Positions 53,923 through 60,870 of a DNA stretch of 64,000 nt are shown here, in pieces (the first letter of the stretch is position 1; every line of letters begins with the position of its first letter). Below the pieces are notes generated by a model. It saw nothing but the letters and a program-made list of their open reading frames with translations, was not told the DNA's origin and did not search any database. This DNA comes from Thermoleophilales bacterium. GTDB lineage: Bacteria > Actinomycetota > Thermoleophilia > Solirubrobacterales > 70-9. The stretch lies in NCBI GenBank assembly GCA_020636895.1, contig JACJWZ010000002.1:558001-622000 (forward strand), in the 5' to 3' direction. A program made the translations under genes and the position numbers.

Positions 53923-54737
53923 GTGCTGAGCTGGACGGGCGAAGGAAGCTTCGAGTTGAACGGCACGTCCTTTCGGACGCTGCCTCCCGTCGACCTGCTC
54001 GAGGAGCACCCGATGGACCTCGGCGAGCGGGAGTTCTTCGTCTTCAAGCCGGTCGAGGAAGTCGAGTCCTACATCGCGCTCGTACGCGCACTCGAGCCCC
54101 AGCGGATCCTCGAGCTCGGCGTCTTCGGGGGCGGCAGCACGATGCTCCTGGCCGAGATCGCGCGTCCGCGGCGGATCGCCGCGATCGACCTGACGCCGCT
54201 CGCCGAGGTCGAGGAGAAGGTGGCGCGAGCCGTCGCCGCCAGCGATCTCGACCCGGCGACGATCAGCCTCCACGGCGGGTCGACCAGTCCGACGCAGCGA
54301 CGCTGGAGCGGATCTGCGCTTCCGAGTTCGGGGGCGAGCCGCTCGACCTCGTCATCGATGACGCTTCCCACCAGTACCTGCCGACGCTGGCCTCCTTCAA
54401 CGCGCTGTTCCCGCGACTGCGCCCGGGCGGCCTCTACGTGATCGAGGACTGGCGCTGGGCCCATACCCAGTTCGACCCGCTTCCGATCGACGGCTCCGAT
54501 CCCGACCGAGTGCCGATGACGCGGCTGCTGGTCGAGGCGCTGACCGCCTTCGTGACGAGCCCGGGGATCGTCTCGGCGATGACGATCGAGGCCGACAAGG
54601 CCATCATCGAACGCGGCGACGTCGCATGCGATCCGCGGACGTTCGACGTCGCCGATCACTACGACGCCGCCGGCCGCACGCTTCAGGGCGCCGGAACCGC
54701 CCGGGGGCGCTCGCTGCTGGACCGGCTCCGCCGCTGA
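53923..54737 (+). pseudogene. class I methyltransferase with single-base frameshift
   Basis: From GTG 53923 (seven bases behind TACTTT) the frame reads ILELGVFGGGSTMLLAEIA and AAIDLTPLAEVEEKV, a normal SAM-binding half. At the GGG of 54277-54279 the reading changes: the next frame continues VDQSDAATLERICASEFGGE, LDLVIDDASHQYLPTLASFN and RPGGLYVIEDWRWAH to the stop at 54737. One extra G in that run would give a 271-residue intact protein. So either the gene is newly broken or one base was lost in sequencing or assembly. Uninterrupted, it would be a Methyltransf_24/cephalosporin-hydroxylase-like enzyme, probably for sugars. Confidence 0.8.
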
Positions 54738-54745
54738 GCGCGGCG

Positions 54746-56329
54746 TCAGCGGGGCTGGCGGGGCTCGTACTCCTGGATCGTCATCGGAACCAGGCCCACG
54801 AAGTCCGTCTGCGAGATCGGCAGGACGTCCTCGAGACCCAGCGCGGCGCGGGCGATACCGACGCTGTAGGGGTCGCCCGCGAGGAAGATCGGGGCGTCAG
54901 CCGAGGCGTCGAGGATCTCTGCAGCCGAGTCCGGGGAGACCGAGTAGAACCAGGCATGGGGGCTGTCGGAGTAGATGCTGATGCTCTGGGTCGGTGGCAC
55001 GAGCGGGCCATCTCCCGGCGGCGCGAGGTACCCGATACCGGGCACCGAAACGACGACGTCGCCAGGTTCGGCGTTCTCGTCGAGGTACCGCGCCATCTCC
55101 TTGAACTGCGGACGCTGCCACTGCGCGTCGAACGTCCTGACCGCGCCGACGCAGAGCATCGCGACGACGATCCCGGCGGCGATCCACCGCAACGGCTTGG
55201 CCCCGCTCGCGAGGACCGCCGCGGCCACCAGCGCGAACCCCGTCGCCGATGTGATCAGGTTGCGCGGCGCGAACATGTCGTCGCCGACGATGCTCGCCAA
55301 CGCGACCCCAAGGGGAGCGGCGAGCGCGAGCATGGCGAAGAGGACCAGGTGCCGGCGCTGCGGCTCCTCTAGAAGCCCCAATCGGCGGGTCTGCCGATAC
55401 CTCTGCGCGAGCGCCACGGCGGCGAGCACGAAGCCCGACGCCAGCAGCACGGCGCCGCCTGTTCCCCAGAAGCCCCGGAAGGTGGATTGGTGTCCGAACG
55501 CGGCGGAGGCGGTGAACCCGAGGAAGTTCTCGAAGCTGAAAGGGGCGATCACCCCGATGATCCCCCTCGTCGGGGAGTCGAGATCCTCCATGAACCCGGG
55601 GAGCCAGGGAAGGAACGCCACGACGGCGCAGGCGTTGGCGATGATCGCCGCCTTCAGCGCCGACCTCTCGAGCAGCGCCACCCAGACGAGCTGGGCGAAC
55701 AGCACGTAGAGGGCCGTGTAGTGCGTGTACATGGCCGCGCACGTGAAGGCGGCGTAGGCGACCCACCACCGGGCTTCGCGGCGCTCCACCGCGATCAGCA
55801 GGCTCAGCGTCGACAGCGTCACCAGGAGCAGGACGAGGGAGTACGCGCGCGCCTCGACGGAGTACCAGATGAGGAACGGGTTGAGGGTGGCGAGCAGGGC
55901 CGCGAGCAGACCCACCCGGGGGCCGAGGGTCCGGCGCCCGATCTCGAAGATGGTGGGGATCAGAGCGATCCCCGCCACCATGGATGGGAGCCGGATCAAC
56001 ACGGTGGGGTCGCCCAGCTTCGCCGAGGCCCATGCCAGAGCGGTGAAGAGCGGGGGCGTGATCTCCTCGTCACTGCGCACCCAGTCGAGGACCCCCGACA
56101 GGTCCCCGTGCGTGGCGCCGACGTACGTCCAGAGCTCGTCGCCGAAAAGCGACGCGCTCACCCCCTGGACGAGGCGGATGGCCGTGGCGAGGGCGACGAT
56201 CAGGGCAAGGCAGATCAGCTCGTTCCTGCTCGCCGGTCGCGCCCCCTCGGCGGACCCGGCCGACCCAGCATCGGATGCAGCGGCAACGCGCCCGTGAGCG
56301 TCCGAACCCAATGTCTCTCGGCTCCCCAC
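54746..56329 (-). CDS. GT39-like membrane glycosyltransferase, paralogue 3
   Basis: A 527-residue GT-C protein and the third copy of the 46178 family: RNELICLALIVALATAIRLV, SLFGDELWTYVGATHGDLSG with the Asp-Glu pair, NPFLIWYSVEARAYSL and THYTALYVLFAQLVWVALLE. I set the start at GTG 56329, ten bases behind TAGTGT, by analogy with paralogue 2; the longer reading to 56449 adds 40 residues of low-complexity sequence. The external C-terminal domain again diverges. It is convergent with the frameshifted methyltransferase, 8 bp apart. Confidence 0.83.
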   Translation of the reverse strand: MGSRETLGSDAHGRVAAASDAGSAGSAEGARPASRNELICLALIVALATAIRLVQGVSASLFGDELWTYVGATHGDLSGVLDWVRSDEEITPPLFTALAWASAKLGDPTVLIRLPSMVAGIALIPTIFEIGRRTLGPRVGLLAALLATLNPFLIWYSVEARAYSLVLLLVTLSTLSLLIAVERREARWWVAYAAFTCAAMYTHYTALYVLFAQLVWVALLERSALKAAIIANACAVVAFLPWLPGFMEDLDSPTRGIIGVIAPFSFENFLGFTASAAFGHQSTFRGFWGTGGAVLLASGFVLAAVALAQRYRQTRRLGLLEEPQRRHLVLFAMLALAAPLGVALASIVGDDMFAPRNLITSATGFALVAAAVLASGAKPLRWIAAGIVVAMLCVGAVRTFDAQWQRPQFKEMARYLDENAEPGDVVVSVPGIGYLAPPGDGPLVPPTQSISIYSDSPHAWFYSVSPDSAAEILDASADAPIFLAGDPYSVGIARAALGLEDVLPISQTDFVGLVPMTIQEYEPRQPR

Positions 56330-56406
56330 GCGCCTCGGCACACTACTGGGCTCGCCGTCGCTCCAAGGCTGCGCCGGACCCTCGCCGAGCGGAGGGATCG
56401 GGCTTC

Positions 56407-57348
56407 CTAAAGCGCGATCTCGGTGGCGCTGACCTCTCCCGCTCGCCACGCCTCGACGACCGCGATGGCGATCCCCAGATCCTGGATCGCGAGACCGGTC
56501 GAGTCGAACAGCGTCACCTCGTCGAGGGATCGGCGGCCCGGGACCTCACCGGCGAGCACGGCGCCGATGTCGGTGACGTCGTCGCGGGTGACCGTGCCGG
56601 CGGCCACCGCGCCGGCGAGCTCGCCTCCCGTCGAGGCCTGCTCCCATTGGTCGCAGAAGAGCCGACAGCGGTCGAGGGCGGCGGCGGTCAGCTCGGCCTT
56701 GCCGTGGCCGTCGGCTCCGAGAACGGCGAGGTGTCGGCCCGCCGCGAGGTCGGGGGCGTCGATGACCGGCTCGCTTCCGGGGGTGACGGTGACGACGACG
56801 TCGCACGCGAGCGCTGCGGCGAGCGGACCCGTGCTCCAGCCGAGCTCCGCGGCGAGCGCCTCGGCGGCCTCGGGTCGGACGTCGGCGCAGACCCCTTCGC
56901 GGTAGCCGACGGCCGCGAGGCAACGCGCCGCCGACGATCCGTTGACCCCGCAGCCGACGATCCCGGCGGTCGCGGCGCCGTCGCGCCCGAGCGCGAGCGC
57001 CGACACGGCGGCGGCGGCCCCGGTGCGAAGCGAGGTGACGGCGGCGCAGTCGAGGATCGCGAGCAGCTCGCCGGTCTCGTCGTCGGAGACGAGCAAGGCG
57101 CCGGTGACCACCGGTAGCCCACGGGCGGGGTTACCCGGGTAGGACGTCACCCACTTCAGCGTCGCGTAGCCCCCTCCCCGCGCCGGCATCGCCCGGAAGT
57201 CGCCGTTGGGCGGCGCGTCGACGTAGAGCTTCGGCGGCATCTCCCATTCGCCGGCGTAATGGCGCAGGAAGGCCTCGCGGGTGCGTTCGACCGCCTCCGC
57301 GGGGTCGACGGCGGCGAAGACGGCCTTGCTGTCGAGGATTGCGGTCAG
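56407..57348 (-). CDS. ornithine cyclodeaminase / mu-crystallin family protein, start uncertain
   Basis: An NAD(P)-binding protein. GGGYATLKWVTSYPGNPARG and LLVSDDETGELLAILDCAAV with TSLRTGAAAAVSALAL are the substrate and arginine motifs; TAGIVGCGVNGSSAARCLAA is the Rossmann loop. The family includes ornithine cyclodeaminase, alanine dehydrogenase and ketimine reductase. The first ATG (57240) would omit the conserved N-terminal helix. Upstream codons read LTAILDSKAVFAAVDPAEAV, a perfect family N-terminus, but no ATG, GTG or TTG occurs there; a CTG at 57348 is the best candidate. With CTG the length is 313 residues, usual for the family. Confidence 0.82.
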   Translation of the reverse strand: MTAILDSKAVFAAVDPAEAVERTREAFLRHYAGEWEMPPKLYVDAPPNGDFRAMPARGGGYATLKWVTSYPGNPARGLPVVTGALLVSDDETGELLAILDCAAVTSLRTGAAAAVSALALGRDGAATAGIVGCGVNGSSAARCLAAVGYREGVCADVRPEAAEALAAELGWSTGPLAAALACDVVVTVTPGSEPVIDAPDLAAGRHLAVLGADGHGKAELTAAALDRCRLFCDQWEQASTGGELAGAVAAGTVTRDDVTDIGAVLAGEVPGRRSLDEVTLFDSTGLAIQDLGIAIAVVEAWRAGEVSATEIAL

Positions 57349-57403
57349 GGGTCGGATTGAAACGGATCGAGCAGGTGAGGGTCGGAGTCTCGACGTCGAG
57401 ATC

Positions 57404-58837
57404 TCACCCTCGCGCTGCGATCCGGTTCATACCCTCGCGGATATCCGCGAGCTTGACCGACTCCGGGATCGGGCTGGCCCGATAGCTGAAGTTGCCGTCG
57501 ATGTCGAGACGGTAGAGGAGCCTGCCGCGATCGTCGTAGGCACCGACGGGGCCAAAGTATCCGCCCCAGGAGATCAGCCAGTCATGGCTTCCGGGCTGGC
57601 GCCGGGCAGATCCGCAGCATGCGGCAGCGGTGACGTCGGGGTCGGTGATCGACTCGACCAATGTCGCGGTGCCCTTGCGCTCGTTGATCCGGAATCGTTC
57701 AGCACGCGGGACGGCATCGTCGAGATCGGTCCGGTTGTTGAAGATCGTGATCGTCCCGTTCGGCTGCACCCGCACGTCGTGCTGCCCCCCGAGCGGATAC
57801 CGGCGCTGGTCCTTGAGCACCTTCAGGCTCTTCGACGTCTGCGTGCCGCCGAGCTTCCAGACGATCTTGCCGGTGATTCGGTCCACTTTGTAGATCGCGT
57901 CCAGGTGACGGAACGAGAGGTACATGTACCGCCCGGCCACCTCGGCGGCGTTCCAATGGAACACGTCGTAGATCAGGGTCCCGTCGGTGATCGACGGCCA
58001 CCAGCGCCCGGCCTCGCTGAGATCGATGTGGTCAGACGGTGACCAAGAGCGGACCGTGCGACCGCGAGGCGTCACCTGCCTGATCTCGTAGTCGAGAACG
58101 GTCGAACCGACATAGCCACCGAACGCGGTCGAATCGAACCCGCCCTTGTACGAGACGTCGCCGATGACGTAGTCCCCGTTCGGCAGAACCTGCAGGTCAT
58201 GGATGTCGGTCGCCTCTGCGTCGCCGACCCTCCGGATCACCCTGCCGGTCAGCGTGCGGATCTCGAACTGGCCGACGAATAGGCCGTTGTTCACCGCATC
58301 CCAGGAGACGGTGCCGTCGGGCAGCACCTTTGCGTCATCGGGAGCGCCATCGGCCTGCATCCACCAGACCGGGGCGCCGCGGCGCGAGAAGATCGCCGCG
58401 TAGTCATTCGGTAACTGCACCATGAAGAGCTTCGGGCCGCCCGCGCGCAGCACAGTGAAGTCGTATCCGGGGAAGTCGTCTGGAAGGCAGCGCACGCGGT
58501 AGCGGCGCGGGCCACCTCCCCCCCGACGCCGGAACGAGATACCGATCGCGCGGGAGTCATCGGCCGGAAGCGACAGGGTCCGATCACCGGAGAGCGGGCC
58601 CAGGCCCGGCGCCCTTACCGTCCATCCTGGGGCGCCGTCCACCCTGAGGCTGAGTTCGTCCCCCTCGCAGCGAGCGGCGTAGTCGCGAGCGTGCCACTTA
58701 AACGATGGCTCCAGCGTGTCGTCGTCAACCGCGGCGAAGCTCGGGCGCGCGGCTGACGCCGATGCGACAGGCACCGCGAGGAGCGAGAGGAGGACGGCGA
58801 CGAGACTGCGAACGAGCGGGAAATCCATGACCTGCAT
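57404..58837 (-). CDS. secreted arylsulfotransferase (ASST)-like protein
   Basis: A 477-residue protein with a signal peptide (LVRSLVAVLLSLLAVPVASA). After a beta-rich N-terminal domain it has the six-bladed propeller motifs of ASST proteins: TDIHDLQVLPNGDYVIGD, YDVFHWNAAEV, GKIVWKLGGTQ and GGQHDVRVQPNGTITIFNN. In ASST the histidine in such blades carries the sulfate; here H-D-L-Q and Q-H-D-V both offer one. It might move sulfate between phenols, or merely share the propeller. A sulfur-assimilation operon is only 2 kb away, though no link is shown. ATG at 58837 or 58828. Confidence 0.8.
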   Translation of the reverse strand: MQVMDFPLVRSLVAVLLSLLAVPVASASAARPSFAAVDDDTLEPSFKWHARDYAARCEGDELSLRVDGAPGWTVRAPGLGPLSGDRTLSLPADDSRAIGISFRRRGGGGPRRYRVRCLPDDFPGYDFTVLRAGGPKLFMVQLPNDYAAIFSRRGAPVWWMQADGAPDDAKVLPDGTVSWDAVNNGLFVGQFEIRTLTGRVIRRVGDAEATDIHDLQVLPNGDYVIGDVSYKGGFDSTAFGGYVGSTVLDYEIRQVTPRGRTVRSWSPSDHIDLSEAGRWWPSITDGTLIYDVFHWNAAEVAGRYMYLSFRHLDAIYKVDRITGKIVWKLGGTQTSKSLKVLKDQRRYPLGGQHDVRVQPNGTITIFNNRTDLDDAVPRAERFRINERKGTATLVESITDPDVTAAACCGSARRQPGSHDWLISWGGYFGPVGAYDDRGRLLYRLDIDGNFSYRASPIPESVKLADIREGMNRIAARG

Positions 58838-58941
58838 GTAACACGCCCGGACGACAGGGGTCGCGCATTCCAGCCAGGCTCTCAGGGAAGTCTCAGAATT
58901 TCCGTGTTCGAGAGGATTTGGCGTGGCGGTACGGTTCGGCG

Positions 58942-59553
58942 GTGCCGAACGCCTCCGACCACATCCTCGAGATGCCCATCTCCTACCGCGTCTGGCAGGC
59001 CCCTTTCGCCGAGGCCAAGTTCGCCCCGGTCCTCGCGCACAACGACCTCTCCGCGGTGCGAAGGGTGCTCGACGTCGGCTGCGGCCCCGGTACGAACGCT
59101 GCTCATTTCGCCGGCTCCGACTACGTCGGGATCGATCTCAACCCCCGCTACATCGAGGACGCGAAACGGCGCCACGGCCGCGACTTCCGGGTCGCGGACG
59201 CGACCGAGTTCTCGGTCCCGGAGGGTGAGCGGTTCGACTTCATCCTCATCAACAGCTTCCTCCACCACATCCCCGACGAGCCGACCCGGGATCTGCTCGG
59301 GAACCTGCGGCGCGCTCTCGCGCCGGATGGTCACATCCACGTGATGGAACTCGTGCTCCCTCCCCGCCCGTGCATGGGGCGCCTCCTCGCACGGCTCGAT
59401 CGCGGCGACTTCGCGCGGCCGCTCGAGAGCTGGCGCGAGCTGCTCGGCGAGCACTTCGACGCGGTCGTCTTCGAGCCCTATCCACTGGGGGCGGCATGGA
59501 GCGAGCTGACCACGCTCTGGCACATGGTCTACTTCAAGGGCGCCGGCGCCTGA
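58942..59553 (+). CDS. class I SAM-dependent methyltransferase
   Basis: A 203-residue methyltransferase. VLDVGCGPGTNAAHF is motif I, YVGIDLNPRYIEDAK motif II, FDFILINSFLHHIPDE motif IV and ALAPDGHIHVMELVLPP the next strand, as in Methyltransf_11/25 enzymes. GTG start at 58942 stands six bases behind TACGGT. Only 104 bp separate it from the divergent ASST-like gene. The Cys-Met patch (RPCMGRLLARLDRGDFARP) is usual for homologues near glycan loci. Substrate unknown. Confidence 0.83.
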   Translation: MPNASDHILEMPISYRVWQAPFAEAKFAPVLAHNDLSAVRRVLDVGCGPGTNAAHFAGSDYVGIDLNPRYIEDAKRRHGRDFRVADATEFSVPEGERFDFILINSFLHHIPDEPTRDLLGNLRRALAPDGHIHVMELVLPPRPCMGRLLARLDRGDFARPLESWRELLGEHFDAVVFEPYPLGAAWSELTTLWHMVYFKGAGA

Positions 59554-59626
59554 CCGCGGCAGCGGGCGTCGCGTCCCCGTCGGCCCGTACACCCTTGCCG
59601 GTGACCTTCCCGTACCGTTCCCTCCG

Positions 59627-59884
59627 ATGTCGAGCAACGGGAACCGCAAGCCGCCGCGTCCGCGCATCGAGATGCTGAGCGCCGCCGAGCCGCAGGAGGC
59701 GGCGGCCGTGATCGCCGCGGTCGAGCAGTTCCTCGCCGACACGGCACCGGCCCCCGCCCCGAGCGCGACCGTGAATCCCTGGCAGCGCGCGGCGCTGCTC
59801 GAGGGGGTCCGCTCCAAGGAGGGCTTCGCCTCGCCCTGGGGCGAGCCCCGTACCTGGGGCGAGCGCCACTCCCACAGGCCGTAG
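59627..59884 (+). CDS. small protein, acyl-CoA carboxylase epsilon-like
   Basis: An 85-residue protein with a helix EAAAVIAAVEQFLADTAPAP followed by a Pro/Ala linker and NPWQRAALLEGVRSKEGF. This order, helix then linker then a Trp-Arg-rich end, resembles the epsilon subunits of actinobacterial acyl-CoA carboxylases (PF13822), which hold alpha and beta subunits together; the match is only by eye. A carboxyltransferase gene is 9 kb away. TACCGT ends eight bases before the ATG, with no Shine-Dalgarno, so leaderless. If not an epsilon subunit, it is a hypothetical. Confidence 0.5.
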   Translation: MSSNGNRKPPRPRIEMLSAAEPQEAAAVIAAVEQFLADTAPAPAPSATVNPWQRAALLEGVRSKEGFASPWGEPRTWGERHSHRP

Positions 59885-59991
59885 CTGCGGCCACCTGAGG
59901 CCGCTCACCCCCGCGCGGCCCCCGGCCGGACCCCACGCGCACACCCATCCGGGTAGAACTCGCCTCGCCACCCCGACCGAGGAGAGATCAG

Positions 59992-60201
59992 ATGGCCGTA
60001 GTGAAGATCATCGAGCTGGTCGGCAGCTCGAAGGTGTCGACCGATGACGCCGCCCGCCAGGCGCTGAAGAGCGCTCAGAACAAGCTGCGCAACATCCGCG
60101 CCGTCGACATCGTCAGCACCGGGCTGCGGGGCGAGAACCTCGATGAGTACCGCGCCCACGTCCGCGTCGCCTTCCTCGTCGAGAGCGCCGAGATCGTCTG
60201 A
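59992..60201 (+). CDS. dodecin-family protein
   Basis: A 69-residue dodecin-like protein: VKIIELVGSSKVSTDDAARQ, a helix ALKSAQNKLRNIR, and a final sheet YRAHVRVAFLVE. Dodecins form 12-mer shells that store flavin, stacking it on a Trp in the second strand. Here this position reads RAVDIVST, with no Trp, so flavin binding as in other dodecins is doubtful; CoA or another ligand may bind. Clear Shine-Dalgarno GAGGAGAG ahead of the ATG. It probably forms an independent unit. Confidence 0.86.
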   Translation: MAVVKIIELVGSSKVSTDDAARQALKSAQNKLRNIRAVDIVSTGLRGENLDEYRAHVRVAFLVESAEIV

Positions 60202-60264
60202 CGCCCGTCTGATCCGGGGACCGTTCGCGTTTAGGCGGCCGCCGCAGGTGGAATACTCACGCCC

Positions 60265-60453
60265 ATGACGGTTGGAGCATCGATCTTCCTGATCGCCCTC
60301 GGGGCGATCCTGCGCTATGCGGTCACCGCGACCGTCGCCGGGATCGACATCCAGGTCGTCGGCCTGATCCTGATGATCGCCGGCGTCCTCGGGCTGATCA
60401 TCGGCCTCTTCATGCTGCGCGACCGCCGCAGCACGCCACCTCCGCGTTACTGA
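60265..60453 (+). CDS. DUF6458-type small membrane protein
   Basis: A 62-residue protein: a helix IFLIALGAILRYAVTATV, a short GIDIQVVG turn, a second helix LILMIAGVLGLIIGLFML, then a basic tail with RDRR. This is the pattern of DUF6458, common in actinobacteria, with no known function. It starts 63 bp after the dodecin gene. The start has neither a Shine-Dalgarno nor an exact TANNNT box (AATACT is nearest). Confidence 0.8.
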   Translation: MTVGASIFLIALGAILRYAVTATVAGIDIQVVGLILMIAGVLGLIIGLFMLRDRRSTPPPRY

Positions 60454-60581
60454 GCAAGCCGCGGCGCCGACCTGAGCGCCCGCTGGACGCACTGAGCGCC
60501 CGCCGGCGCCGGCGTGTCGCCCAGGAGGCGCCGAGCCGTCGGTCCCGCATGGGCGATCCGCTTTCGAACCGGGCGTCCGCT

Positions 60582-60732
60582 GACCTGTCACCGAGAAACG
60601 GGGAATAGGTCCACTCCCCGGTGACACGTCCGGCGAAGGCCGCGGCGCTCGAGCGCCAACGCAGCCCCGATGAGCAAGAAATGACATCGAGTGGCTCAAC
60701 CCGGCGGTCTCGTCGCCAGGTTGAGCCACTCG
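60582..60732 (-). repeat. composite two-hairpin repeat, copy 2 (inverted)
   Basis: Reverse orientation of the repeat at 22067-22207. Element B (60582-60630) has arms GACCTGTCACCG and CGGTGACACGTC (one mismatch) with a 25-nt loop, the same loop length as copy 1. Element A (60685-60732) is 48 nt, like copy 1, with a better-paired stem CGAGTGGCTCAACC against GGTTGAGCCACTCG. The order A then B is kept when read on the minus strand. It lies upstream of the sulfur operon in a tandem, not convergent, setting. Confidence 0.85.
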
Positions 60733-60794
60733 ACGCGGAGAGCGGGGGCGAGGAGCCGGCGAGCGTGTGGGCGGGCCCTTCCAAAGCTAAATAC

Positions 60795-60822
60795 CCGATT
60801 CCCAATCGGATTTTGCTAGTTT
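60795..60822 (+). promoter_or_regulatory. sulfur-operon promoter with palindrome
   Basis: A perfect palindrome CCGATT-CCC-AATCGG (60795-60809) stands eight bases ahead of TAGTTT (60817-60822), a -10-type box about 48 bp before the reductase start. The palindrome covers the -35 zone, as a repressor site would. The AT-rich flanks (AAATACCCGATT, CGGATTTTG) resemble operators of Rrf2/CymR-type sulfur regulators, but that resemblance is only by eye. Confidence 0.5.
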
Positions 60823-60870
60823 CACTCTCTCCGGTCCGAACGAACCCGCGAACCAGGAGCAGACCACCCC

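Larger units (their letters stand above)
60454..60870. other. 417-bp intergenic region ahead of the sulfur operon
   Basis: No gene is supported here. From left to right it holds a direct repeat (CTGAGCGCCCGC at about 60472 and 60491), the second copy of the composite two-hairpin repeat (60582-60732), and an AT-rich promoter patch with a palindrome (60791-60822). Open reading frames across the repeat are by-products of the hairpin sequences. Confidence 0.7.
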
